From NCBI GenBank assembly GCA_024654525.1, contig JANLHI010000032.1, positions 124,001 through 188,000 on the forward strand: 64,000 nt of DNA, written 5' to 3'. This document shows positions 50,013 to 58,085 of this stretch, piece after piece. Positions within the stretch are counted from its first letter, which is position 1; the number at the start of each line of letters is the position of its first letter. The translations under genes and the position numbers were made by a program. The notes beneath the pieces were generated by a model. The model searched no databases. It was not told where the DNA came from and saw only the letters and a list, made by a program, of their open reading frames with translations. The DNA is from Patescibacteria group bacterium. Its GTDB lineage: Bacteria > Patescibacteria > Paceibacteria > UBA6257 > 2-01-FULL-56-20.

Positions 50013-50891
50013 ATGGGGGCAATGCGTTTTTGGGAGACCATAAAAAACAGCGTATATTCGCCGGAATTCTACCGCACACTACGCGGGAAGAATCTTTCTT
50101 TTTCGCTTAAATACTTTTTTTCTTTTGCCGCAGTGGTGGCGGTGGTCACTGCGTCAGTTGTTTCTTTTCGAATTATTCCCCAAGCTCAGTTTGCATTTAC
50201 GGTACTCGGAACGAAAGTAACGAGTTATTTTCCCGAAGAATTGGAAATTGTGATTGCCGAAGGAGAGGCGTCGGTCAATGTTGCGGAACCGTATCTTGTG
50301 AAAACTCCGGATGATTTTTTGCAGAGCACTTCAACCGCGAAATATGAAAATCTTTTTGTAGCGGACACGGTTTCGCCGCTCTCGGTTGATGTATTCCGTT
50401 CTTATAGCACGCTCGTATTGCTCACTAAACACGATTTTATGGTTTCCGGAAATCATGGAGAAGTGCGTGTGTATCCGCTTGAGGGAATTCCGGATATGAA
50501 AATTAACAAGAAATCGGTAACTAATTTTGTGGGAGATTTTATGCCCTTGCTTAAATTCTTGGGGCCGATTATCGCGATTTTATCTTTCCTTTTCTTTATG
50601 GGATATGCAAGTGTGCAGCTGATATATCTTTTCTTCGGTGCATTGCTGGTGTGGGCATTGCTTTGGCTTAAGGGAATAAAAGTGGGGTATAGAGAAGCGT
50701 ATCGCACAGGGATACATGCAATGACCCTCGGTGTTCTTGTGTATTCTCTATCGTTTATCATCCCGATGCATATTGCCGTTCCATTCCTTTTTACGATTCT
50801 CATGCTGATAGTGGTTGCGGTAAATTGCAAGAAAGAGGAAGGGGAGCATACGGAACTTTCTGAGATGCCGCCTGTTTCTTCGGCATCATAA
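50013..50891 (+). CDS. DUF1189-like membrane protein
   Basis: A 292-residue protein that begins FWETIKNSVYSPEFYRTLRGKNLSFSLKYFF after the first Met, the DUF1189 opening, followed by one membrane segment, an extracytoplasmic domain of about 110 residues and four C-terminal membrane segments. Role unknown. Start at 50013 or 50022; the longer frame from 49986 (TTG) is less likely. The UMP kinase gene follows after 3 bp. Confidence 0.7.
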   Translation: MGAMRFWETIKNSVYSPEFYRTLRGKNLSFSLKYFFSFAAVVAVVTASVVSFRIIPQAQFAFTVLGTKVTSYFPEELEIVIAEGEASVNVAEPYLVKTPDDFLQSTSTAKYENLFVADTVSPLSVDVFRSYSTLVLLTKHDFMVSGNHGEVRVYPLEGIPDMKINKKSVTNFVGDFMPLLKFLGPIIAILSFLFFMGYASVQLIYLFFGALLVWALLWLKGIKVGYREAYRTGIHAMTLGVLVYSLSFIIPMHIAVPFLFTILMLIVVAVNCKKEEGEHTELSEMPPVSSAS

Positions 50892-50894
50892 TAT

Positions 50895-51584
50895 ATGAAA
50901 CATACATTTGGGGAAATTATCGTACTCTCGCTTGGTGGTTCGGTAATATGTCCCGATGATATCAACTCCCGTTTTATACGGGAGTTTAAATATCTTGTGG
51001 AACGATTTGTAAAAAAGGGGATTAAGTTTGTAATTACTCCGGGCGGCGGGGGGGTGTGTCGTGTATATCAAAAAGCAGCGGGAGAGGTTACGCGAGTTAC
51101 CGATGATGATAAGGATTGGATTGGGATTCACGCCACGCGATTAAATGCGGCACTTATCCGTACGACATTTCGGAAGATTGCGAATCCCGTGGTACTCGAC
51201 TCGCGCGGGAAGATAAAAAAACTTACGTATCCGGTCACGGTTGCGGCGGGATGGCGTCCGGGGTGGTCAACCGATTATGTTGCGGCGGCGCTTGCACATG
51301 ATTTCAGGGCAAAAGAAATGGTGAATATCGGAAAGCCGGCGTTCGTGTATGATAAAAATCCCGATACTCATAAAAACGCAAAGCCGATTTATGAAATGAC
51401 ATGGAAGGAGTATCGAACAAAAGCGCCAAAGAAGTGGTCTCCGGGGCTTCATGCTCCCGTAGATCCTGTTGCCGCGAAATTATGTGAGAAGAGCGCGATC
51501 GCAATGTTTGTGGTGGGACCCGATCTCAAAAATCTTTCTTGCTTGCTTGAAGGAAAAGAATTTGAGGGTACATATATTCAGTAG
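50895..51584 (+). CDS. pyrH: UMP kinase (amino-acid kinase family)
   Basis: A 229-residue amino-acid-kinase fold protein: IIVLSLGGSVICPDDIN, FVITPGGGGVCRVYQKAAGE and GWRPGWSTDYVAAALAHDF match UMP kinases of the archaeal/CPR-like type more than the bacterial hexameric form. It phosphorylates UMP to UDP. Seven G at 51047-51053 lie in the nucleotide loop; the frame is intact. Confidence 0.8.
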   Translation: MKHTFGEIIVLSLGGSVICPDDINSRFIREFKYLVERFVKKGIKFVITPGGGGVCRVYQKAAGEVTRVTDDDKDWIGIHATRLNAALIRTTFRKIANPVVLDSRGKIKKLTYPVTVAAGWRPGWSTDYVAAALAHDFRAKEMVNIGKPAFVYDKNPDTHKNAKPIYEMTWKEYRTKAPKKWSPGLHAPVDPVAAKLCEKSAIAMFVVGPDLKNLSCLLEGKEFEGTYIQ

Positions 51585-51609
51585 GCGGGGATTTTGGTAA
51601 AGTAAAAGT

Positions 51610-52269
51610 ATGATAAAGCGTGCTCGCGAGCATGATGGTGTATCGCGACCTATGGAGAGGGTCGTGGGGCGTGTTTTTGGAGAGGGAACCGCAAAGCTGG
51701 ATTATCTTTCTCAACCAACACGGATCGATCGTGTGTTTGAGATAACACTTCTTAAATTAGTGCCACGTCGAGTAAGTCCGAATCAAATTACCGTATTTCG
51801 TTTTGTGGTTACCCCTCTAATCATTATTCTCCTTCTTTCAAAGGCGTATGTGTTAGGGACAATTCTTTTTTTTCTTGCAGCGTTTTCTGATGCGGTGGAT
51901 GGTGCGCTTGCCCGAACCACTGATCGTGTAACTCCTTGGGGAATTGTGTTTGATCCTGTGGCGGACAAATTGCTTATTGGGAGTGTGGCGCTTGTCCTTG
52001 TTGTTACAGAAATAGGTGCGGGGCTTGCATGGGCGATGATTGGTATAGAAGCGGCGCTTATCGCGTCGGTATATATTCGTTATGGCGGTGCGGTGGTTCC
52101 CGCACGCGCTATGGGGAAGATAAAGATGATACTCCAGTGCACGGGGTTAGGGATGCTTTTATTTTATGTAAATCTCGGTATTCCTGTGCTTCTTATAATT
52201 GCTTCGTGGATTCTTTACGCTTCGCTTGTGTTCGCATTACTTTCGCTTTTTGCATACCGATCAGTGTGA
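51610..52269 (+). CDS. CDP-alcohol phosphatidyltransferase
   Basis: A 219-residue membrane protein with the family signature DAVDGALARTTDRVTPWG and then FDPVADK (D-x2-DG-x2-AR-x8-G-x3-D-x3-D) and about five membrane helices. It would make a phospholipid from CDP-diacylglycerol and an alcohol, for example glycerol 3-phosphate or inositol phosphate. TAAAGT ends 6 nt before the ATG, indicating a leaderless mRNA. Confidence 0.85.
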   Translation: MIKRAREHDGVSRPMERVVGRVFGEGTAKLDYLSQPTRIDRVFEITLLKLVPRRVSPNQITVFRFVVTPLIIILLLSKAYVLGTILFFLAAFSDAVDGALARTTDRVTPWGIVFDPVADKLLIGSVALVLVVTEIGAGLAWAMIGIEAALIASVYIRYGGAVVPARAMGKIKMILQCTGLGMLLFYVNLGIPVLLIIASWILYASLVFALLSLFAYRSV

Positions 52270-52372
52270 TTGTTTTTCGCGGTGCGGTTGAAACAAGAGG
52301 AGTTCGAGAGTACAATCATCGCGGATTGGTAGGGAGCAGGTGGCATATAAAAAGCAGAGGATAAACAATAAT

Positions 52373-52459
52373 GGAGAGGTGCGTGAGTGGTTGAAACGGC
52401 AGTCCTGGAAAGACTGTGTACTGGAAACGGTATCGAGGGTTCGAATCCCTCCCTCTCCG
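52373..52459 (+). tRNA. tRNA-Ser (anticodon GGA)
   Basis: GGAGAGG at the start pairs with CCTCTCC near the end; the anticodon stem CAGTC/GACTG holds loop CTGGAAA, anticodon GGA, reading UCC/UCU. The long variable arm (TACTGGAAACGGTA region) makes it a class II tRNA, and GAGGGTTCGAATCCCTC is the T arm. CCA is not encoded. Confidence 0.95.
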
Positions 52460-52539
52460 CCTTCGCCTCGCTGAAGCTCGGCTTCGGCGGACGCAGTCCG
52501 CAATAAGACGAGCGAAAGCGGGAAGTAATTTATTTTTTT

Positions 52540-52788
52540 ATGTACTACGTATATACATTAAAATGTGTTGATAAACATTTGTATACAGGTTGTACAGAAA
52601 ATATAGAAGAACGATTTAATCGCCATAATTCTGGCCATGTTCCAGCTACAGCCGGAAGACTGCCGGTAGAATTAATTACGTACACAGTATTCAAAAATAA
52701 ATATAAAGCATTTGAATTTGAAAAGTATCTGAAGTCAGGATCAGGTCGAGCTTTTATGAATAAACATTTAATCGATGACAATATCTAA
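52540..52788 (+). CDS. GIY-YIG domain protein
   Basis: An 82-residue UvrC-type nuclease domain alone: YYVYTLKCVDKHLYTGCTEN carries the YVY/YTG form of GIY-YIG, with RFNRHNSG and EFEKYLKSGSGRAF further on. Such stand-alone proteins are common in CPR and may be mobile DNA-associated. The T-rich leader has no clear ribosome site. Confidence 0.85.
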   Translation: MYYVYTLKCVDKHLYTGCTENIEERFNRHNSGHVPATAGRLPVELITYTVFKNKYKAFEFEKYLKSGSGRAFMNKHLIDDNI

Positions 52789-52827
52789 TAAAATGTAAGA
52801 ACCCTGAAGGGATTTGAACTATCTACA

Positions 52828-53355
52828 ATGAATTATTTATATCATTCCGTACCAAAAGATTTGCAGGGCAATATTTTATACCCACTTAATGTGTTGAAAG
52901 AAAAATATCCTGAGATATATGCACAGCAAGTGAGTAAATATATTGGTCGTGAACATATAATTCAGCAACAAATTCCAGTACTAGATTGTTTATGGAATGA
53001 CGTTTTGCATTTCTCTGCTATCAATCCGATAGAGATTAAGCAAGCCCTCATCGAAGCTGGACATAAAGATATCACGATGAACTACTATCAGGTTGATCCG
53101 AAATTGATCGACACAAAAAATACAATCGTATACCTATATGCTCACACCGACAATAAGGACAAAATGAATGAAGCAAATTTTGCTCCGTATGATCCCAAAG
53201 AAGTGCAACAATTTGCTGTTATGCCACAAATGACTAAGGATTATTATAGGGAAATGATCAGTAAAGGAGAGCGACCTCTGCTATACCATCGGGTTCCGCA
53301 TATTCTATACAAAGGAGATCTTAATATAACAGGTCTTCCTGTTATTGCAGTTTAA
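52828..53355 (+). CDS. Conserved hypothetical protein (no function known)
   Basis: A 175-residue soluble protein starting MNYLYHSVPKDLQGNILYPL. It has the look of a conserved protein (LDCLWNDVLHFSAINPIEIK, YHRVPHILYKGDLNI) found in scattered bacteria, but I can assign no domain or catalytic site. It follows the GIY-YIG gene by 39 bp on the same strand, and the Fic remnant follows 4 bp after its stop. Confidence 0.65.
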   Translation: MNYLYHSVPKDLQGNILYPLNVLKEKYPEIYAQQVSKYIGREHIIQQQIPVLDCLWNDVLHFSAINPIEIKQALIEAGHKDITMNYYQVDPKLIDTKNTIVYLYAHTDNKDKMNEANFAPYDPKEVQQFAVMPQMTKDYYREMISKGERPLLYHRVPHILYKGDLNITGLPVIAV

Positions 53356-53359
53356 TTTT

Positions 53360-53542
53360 ATGAATTCCATGACAAAACCTAAAACTATTAAAAAGAACCT
53401 CGGTATCTCGCCAGAATGTCTGGCGGAACTACGTCGCGCGACTCTCATAGCTTCTGCCGGCTCATCCACTCGTCTTGAAGGCTCAAAGCTGTCTGATAAG
53501 GAAGTAGCGCAAGTGGCTAATATTGTTTTTGGGAAAAAATAG
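53360..53542 (+). pseudogene. Truncated Fic-family protein (N-terminal fragment)
   Basis: Sixty residues ending with a stop at 53540-53542. LRRATLIASAGSSTRLEGSKLSDKEV matches the N-terminal helical segment of Fic/Doc proteins, including the inhibitory (S/T)xxxE(G/N)-like element; the catalytic HPFxxGNG region is missing. A relic of a longer adenylyltransferase gene. Confidence 0.7.
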
Positions 53543-53967
53543 GAATATCAAATAGGGCCGGATTTTCTTTGTAGATTCGCCTTAAATCTCGTACAATTTT
53601 ATCAACACTCCTGAAATCAAGCCGTTTCGATTCTAATTTCGGGACATCGTCTCCGCCAAAATTCGGAATCAGAAGAAACGGACTGCGGATGTCGAAAAAG
53701 AAATTGCTTACTGTAAAGAAAATAACATTCCTTATAAAGCAATCAGAGATGGCGAGGTAGTTATTCTCGATTAGATATGGCAAAAACGAAAAACATTAAG
53801 AAAAAGAAAAGAGAGTTCCTGTTGCGGCGGCGATTCAGACAAAAAGCGCTGTGACGGCGGAACGTGCGACAGCACTCCGGCGGCAAAGTGATTTTTTCAC
53901 TCGGAAATGACACAAAAAATGCCGCAAGGCGCTTTTTGTTTGTACGGACTCACGTTATACTGTGTGC
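53543..53967. other. Degenerate region with gene fragments
   Basis: Bases 53517-53670 on the minus strand encode NFGGDDVPKLESKRLDF and VDKIVRDLRRIYKENPALF, likely the end of a lost gene. Bases 53692-53775 on the plus strand encode ADVEKEIAYCKENNIPYKAI and RDGEVVILD with a stop, the end of another. A hairpin with A/T runs (53912-53939) precedes the next gene. No intact gene seen. Confidence 0.5.
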
Positions 53968-54297
53968 ATGCAAACTCGCGGTGTACTCACCACAGTGTCA
54001 ATTTGCCTCGTTCTTTTCTTGTGTATTCTCCTGTTTTCGGAAAATCCCTTACTTCTCTTCTGCATTTTTGCGGGTGGAAGTATCGCCCTTCTCGCACTGG
54101 ATACGCGTGAGTGGCGACTATTTACCCTCGCGATTATCACCGCACTCATTGTCGAACCGTTTGTAGTGCGCTCCGGAGTGTGGACGTATAAGATAGGGTT
54201 TGATTTTCTCGGCGTACCCCTTTGGATTTTCCTTGTATGGGGTGTTGTCGCCGTGAGTTTTTATCGCGTAGGCAGAGGACTTCGTTCAGCATCATGA
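53968..54297 (+). CDS. Small polytopic membrane protein
   Basis: A 109-residue protein with three to four membrane helices; the segment SGVWTYKIGFDFLGVPLWIF recalls the DUF2878/carotenoid-biosynthesis-type membrane proteins, but the match is weak. TATACT ends 6 nt before the ATG (leaderless pattern). Immediately afterwards lies a truncated copy of the 5' end of the flavin monooxygenase gene at 55947, overlapping its stop. Confidence 0.55.
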   Translation: MQTRGVLTTVSICLVLFLCILLFSENPLLLFCIFAGGSIALLALDTREWRLFTLAIITALIVEPFVVRSGVWTYKIGFDFLGVPLWIFLVWGVVAVSFYRVGRGLRSAS

Positions 54298-54320
54298 AAG
54301 TACTTGTCGTCGGAGGGGGA
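54290..54320 (+). repeat. 31-bp direct repeat, copy 1 (5' end of a flavin monooxygenase gene)
   Basis: Identical to 55943-55973, that is the start codon and first about nine codons (KVLVVGGG) of the monooxygenase. Copy 1 continues CTCGCG after a gap of nine bases relative to copy 2 and then loses similarity, so it is a dead end. Confidence 0.85.
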
Positions 54321-54349
54321 CTCGCGACAACCATGATTTTCTATAAAAA

Positions 54350-54503
54350 TATGAAAATCATTTTTATACATGGCAAAGATGCCGATCTGAGCATGAAGTG
54401 ATACCCGTGGTTCGGGGAGGAAGTGAAAAATATGGGATACGAATTTGCGGCACCGGTGTTGCCTCATTCTGCTCCGGAGTTATTGAAAGAAATTATAAGT
54501 TAG
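54350..54503 (+). pseudogene. Remnant of an alpha/beta-hydrolase-like protein with in-frame TGA
   Basis: The frame reads MKIIFIHGKDADLSMK, TGA, YPWFGEEVKNMGYEF and LPHSAPELLKEIIS with a stop. It resembles the start of RBBP9/YdeN-like hydrolases (FIHG, then W-P-W-region), with TGA where a Trp is likely. Only about 50 residues remain and the catalytic Ser motif is missing. Confidence 0.5.
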
Positions 54504-54624
54504 AAATTTTCGGAACTTATTGGGAGGGTTGCGTGAGATTTGGCTTTGTGGTTTGCTGTAGCTTGGTGGGATTTTAAGAATTTAATAAGGAATTGATTTT
54601 TCTGATTATTATGAAAGGAATTAT

Positions 54625-55290
54625 ATGACAACGTCAATACGAAAGAGTAATTTGCCGGATAATAGTATTTGGCGAGGGCGTTCGATGGATGACTATTATG
54701 ATGAAGAGCTGGTTGCGGCGAACTTTCTGACGGGAAATGGAGTAAGTCGTGCAATTTCTCTTATTTATGACGACCCGGAATTACGAGGGTTGCCTTGGGA
54801 TTCTCCTGATGGACTCACATTATTTGTCCCGCATGAGAGTATTGATTTATTGCGCCGCAAAGGACTCGAATTCACATTGTCCGATTTGAAGGATCAGGAG
54901 TTCATTATGGAAAATCCTCCTCAGGCGCGCGTGGAATCAAAAACGCGAGTTACGTTTTTCCTTCCATCGAAGATGCCTGGCGAGAAGATTGCGATACTTG
55001 CGCTCCAACGACATCTCGAAAAACAACATTTAAACAAAGATTTGCGGGTTACCGGATACACTCGGAGCAATATTCGTTCGCCGTCACTTCAGGGATCTTG
55101 GTATGACGATGGATGGTGTAGAGATTCGGTAATCATGTTTGTTATTGATTATCCCTGCGAATCCCATGACCCATCTCTTGATAGGCAACTAAAGCGTTTG
55201 CGAAGAGTCGTGCAATTCTTTTATTGGAAAGTAAAAAGACCTCAACGAGCTGTTTGGATTATCACCCAAACCGCTAGGTGCTATGTTTAG
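54625..55290 (+). CDS. Hypothetical protein
   Basis: A 221-residue soluble protein with no recognised domain. It has a fair Shine-Dalgarno (AAAGGAA, about 6 nt before ATG) and its own rho-independent terminator, so it is a complete unit in an area of gene decay, perhaps recently acquired. Charged and rich in Arg near the C terminus (QLKRLRRVVQFFYWKVKRPQ). Confidence 0.55.
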   Translation: MTTSIRKSNLPDNSIWRGRSMDDYYDEELVAANFLTGNGVSRAISLIYDDPELRGLPWDSPDGLTLFVPHESIDLLRRKGLEFTLSDLKDQEFIMENPPQARVESKTRVTFFLPSKMPGEKIAILALQRHLEKQHLNKDLRVTGYTRSNIRSPSLQGSWYDDGWCRDSVIMFVIDYPCESHDPSLDRQLKRLRRVVQFFYWKVKRPQRAVWIITQTARCYV

Positions 55291-55317
55291 TGCTTAATGA
55301 TGGCGATGTGATGCAAG

Positions 55318-55347
55318 CCGCCCCGAAACAGGAGCGGTCTTTTTTTG
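55318..55347 (+). terminator. Rho-independent terminator after the hypothetical gene
   Basis: CCGCCCC pairs with GGAGCGG (one mismatch), GAAACA loop, followed by TCTTTTTTT. Confidence 0.8.
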
Positions 55348-55464
55348 GAGTAGGATATGGATTGCCTTGTTTCTCATAATATATTTTTAAATAATGGCTG
55401 ACTGTGCGGTATGCGCCGCGAGAATTCTCGAGTTACGCAAGCGTTGGTATGATAGAGTTACACT

Positions 55465-55950
55465 ATGACTCGCGAGGATACCTATTCCGCACTGGTGCGC
55501 AAGGAGAGTACACAGGTGTTTCTTTTTACGTCTCCTACGAATTTGCCGTTTAGTTTCGCGTCCCATCCATGGTTTGTCATCAATACACACGGTGTTCTTT
55601 CGCGGTGGGAAGTGCTTTTTAGGAAAACCGATTGGAAAACAAGCTGGGGACATTTGCACAAGGATTTTTTCCGTCCGTTTCAGGGGATTGAAGTGTTCCC
55701 GTATATCGAGGGTTTATTCTGGAATGCAAAGTTGCTAAAAGAAGTGGAGGGAGATGTTGCGTTGCGGATGGCAGAGTATATTGAAAGTTCTCCTGATATG
55801 TATCCATACAACACTCGTTACTTTTTAACCGGTCCGAACAGCAACACTTATACCCAGTGGGTTCTCAATCATTTTCCCGAGCTGGACGTTACGCTCCCTT
55901 GGAATTCTTTCGGAAAAGGATATGCAATAAAAAACTCAATCACATCATGA
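55465..55950 (+). CDS. DUF3750 family protein
   Basis: A 161-residue protein with FASHPWFVINTHGVLSRWEV and TGPNSNTYTQWVLNHFPEL, typical for DUF3750. The NSNT...W pattern and conserved His suggest an NlpC/P60-like or hydrolase-type fold, unproven. TAGAGT ends 6 nt before the ATG. The stop overlaps the next start (ATGA), so it is translated together with the monooxygenase. Confidence 0.75.
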   Translation: MTREDTYSALVRKESTQVFLFTSPTNLPFSFASHPWFVINTHGVLSRWEVLFRKTDWKTSWGHLHKDFFRPFQGIEVFPYIEGLFWNAKLLKEVEGDVALRMAEYIESSPDMYPYNTRYFLTGPNSNTYTQWVLNHFPELDVTLPWNSFGKGYAIKNSITS

Positions 55951-57101
55951 AAGTACTTGTCGTCGGAGGGGGAATAGGGGGACTCGCGGTGGCCGTGCTT
56001 CTGGAGCGGCGCGGGATTGACGTGACCCTCGTCGAGCAGGCTCCCGAATTCAGGCATATTGGTTTCGGGATGACGATTTTTAGCAATGGCCGGAAAGTGC
56101 TTCGCGAGCTCGGTCTCGGCGATGAAGTCAGTAGGCACGGCTACAAAGTTCCGTGGATTATGAGTGCCGACCCGAACGGGCGCGTTATCGGAGAACGCAT
56201 CAACTTTAGTTCCGATCTCGCCAAATTCGGAGAGCCATCGGTGACGATAGCGCGCGCGGTGCTTCATGATGCGCTTGTCAAAAGCCTTTTACGCACCAAG
56301 CTTCGTCTCGGAACGAAAATAGAAACATTCAAAAATACGGCGAAGGGCGTTTTAGTGACGTTGCACAGCGGCGAGAAAGAGGAGTTCGACCTTCTTGTTG
56401 CCGCAGACGGGATTCACTCGCATATACGGGAAACGATCTTCGGTCGCGGCGAATCGAAGTTCTATGGCTGGTCACTCCGCTTTTTCTGGGCTCCGAAGGA
56501 TGTTCCCGTGTTGCATGGTGCGCTCTGTCTCACTAAGGAAAAAATCACCCTCGCGATCTACCCACTTAAGGGCAAAAGTTGCGTGGGCATCTACGAATAC
56601 AATCCGAAGCGGGACAAACACCAGCCGCTCGATTTGCATGATTTCCTTCCGTACCTCTCGCGTCACGGATGGACGCATGAGGACATCGCGCAGGTGGAGA
56701 AGGAAGCCCGTGAAGGTCATCAATACTACGACCACCTCCGCCACGTTTCGCTCGGCAAATGGTATAAAAAGCGAGTTGTGCTTCTCGGTGACGCGCGTCA
56801 TGGATTTTCGCCCATCACCGGCATGGGGGCCTCGATGGCGCTTGAAGACGCATTCGTCCTTGCCGACGAGCTTGCCAAAGTTGAAAGCACACACCTAGAT
56901 GTCGCACTCAAGAATTACTCAAGGAGACGAACATTTCATTTAAAAAAAATGGTAGCACTGTGTAAAATGGGGGAGCGCTTCTTTTTTATCACCAATCGTT
57001 TCCAGCGGTGGATACGCAACCTCGTGTCCACTCTGTTTACGCGTCCCATTTTGAGTCAAATCAAGAAAAAATTGGAAGAAGTCGTGAATACTCCTCTGTA
57101 A
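55947..57101 (+). CDS. FAD-dependent monooxygenase (PHBH/UbiH fold)
   Basis: A 384-residue flavoprotein: KVLVVGGGIGGLAVAVLLERRGI is the FAD dinucleotide-binding motif with E at the ribose, DLLVAADGIHSHIRE is the DG motif and VVLLGDARHGFSPITGMGASMALEDA the GD motif. Class A monooxygenases hydroxylate aromatic, quinone or carotenoid-like substrates with NAD(P)H. The substrate is unknown. Codon use and its GC content are higher than in the flanking genes; the 5' end is duplicated at 54290. Confidence 0.85.
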   Translation: MKVLVVGGGIGGLAVAVLLERRGIDVTLVEQAPEFRHIGFGMTIFSNGRKVLRELGLGDEVSRHGYKVPWIMSADPNGRVIGERINFSSDLAKFGEPSVTIARAVLHDALVKSLLRTKLRLGTKIETFKNTAKGVLVTLHSGEKEEFDLLVAADGIHSHIRETIFGRGESKFYGWSLRFFWAPKDVPVLHGALCLTKEKITLAIYPLKGKSCVGIYEYNPKRDKHQPLDLHDFLPYLSRHGWTHEDIAQVEKEAREGHQYYDHLRHVSLGKWYKKRVVLLGDARHGFSPITGMGASMALEDAFVLADELAKVESTHLDVALKNYSRRRTFHLKKMVALCKMGERFFFITNRFQRWIRNLVSTLFTRPILSQIKKKLEEVVNTPL

Positions 57102-57151
57102 CAAAACAAGACGTGAACGCCATTATCCCATTATTCATTTTGTAATCATTT

Positions 57152-57547
57152 ATGACCTACGGAATGCCAAATTTTTTTTATTGCAGAACAGAACCGTGGC
57201 GTTTTGAAGATGTGCTTGATTTTATTCGCTCAAACTTTGAAGTAAGGGGAAATTTTGCATTCCGTGTGGGCAACAAGTCCAATACCGCCGATGAAAACCA
57301 ACGTGCAGGCTTGGTTGTGGCATACGCGCAACTCATGGACTATACTTTTAATCAAGTGAAGGCATTATTTTCTGAACATGATCATTTTGCTATTGCCATG
57401 CCAGAAACTAGACAAGGACGAAATATCTCGGAATTAAACAAGATTTTTGCGGACTTATTACAAAAAGGTAATAGCATGGATGCGAAGATAAATGATTTCC
57501 CAGAGTTATTCGATATTCCGAAGGACGTTCTGACCATAAAGGAATAA
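57152..57547 (+). CDS. HopJ-type effector-like protein
   Basis: A 131-residue protein. The succession NFAFRVGNKSNTADENQRAG, VVAYAQLMDYTFNQVKALFS and ETRQGRNISELNKIF recalls HopJ family proteins (F/G-x-G, N-x-A-G-x-N-E-G, then the FAQL helix), which also occur in bacteria without type III secretion. Identity is low by eye, so this is tentative. Not obviously secreted. Confidence 0.45.
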   Translation: MTYGMPNFFYCRTEPWRFEDVLDFIRSNFEVRGNFAFRVGNKSNTADENQRAGLVVAYAQLMDYTFNQVKALFSEHDHFAIAMPETRQGRNISELNKIFADLLQKGNSMDAKINDFPELFDIPKDVLTIKE

Positions 57548-57754
57548 AATTTATATCCGAGAATATGGCATATCCGGTTCCGCTTTGCTTCAGGGATAAC
57601 GGATACAGTCATTATTTTATCCGAAAAAATGGTGAAATTATTATGACATATGAAAATACAAACAATGGCGGCGTCCCTATTTCCTGCTTATCATTATCAA
57701 GTTTGAATCTTACTATTTTGTCGATGTATCTATTATTAGTTATGGAATTTAGAT

Positions 57755-58057
57755 ATGAAATTCAATCTTGATTCCCTATGCAAGACCATCACGAAACCGT
57801 GGACTCCGGTAGATGTGGCAGTGTGTGACGACAAAGTTCTGCGAGTTGCATTGTTTGAGGGAGAATATCATAAACACTCGCATGAGTACGATGAATTTTT
57901 TATGGTGCATCGGGGCGCGATTACTATTTGGACGGAGAAGGGGACTATTGAGCTCGAAGAAGGGGAAGGGTACACGGTTCCCAAGAATACGAAACACAAA
58001 CCAAGTGCCAAAACGCCCTCATATGTGTTGATGGTTGATTCGGAAGCAGACAAATAA
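57755..58057 (+). CDS. Cupin domain protein
   Basis: A 100-residue single cupin: GEYHKHSHEYDEFFMVHRG is motif 1 (two His and Glu as metal ligands) and PKNTKHKPSA carries the motif-2 His. Small cupins bind or isomerise small molecules; the ligand is unknown. It is 30 bp away from, and convergent with, the sigma factor gene. The 207 bp upstream (57548-57754) hold no convincing gene. Confidence 0.8.
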   Translation: MKFNLDSLCKTITKPWTPVDVAVCDDKVLRVALFEGEYHKHSHEYDEFFMVHRGAITIWTEKGTIELEEGEGYTVPKNTKHKPSAKTPSYVLMVDSEADK

Positions 58058-58085
58058 AACTTCTCAAACTACTATTCAAGGAGTT

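Noticed and set aside
51047..51053. G7 run in the UMP kinase gene as a further phase-variable tract
   Set aside because: Shorter than the other tracts, encodes the conserved glycine loop of the family and lies in an essential-type gene.
57565..57771. A 68-residue frame after the HopJ-like gene
   Set aside because: Composition looks random, no start signal, and it overlaps the true cupin start.
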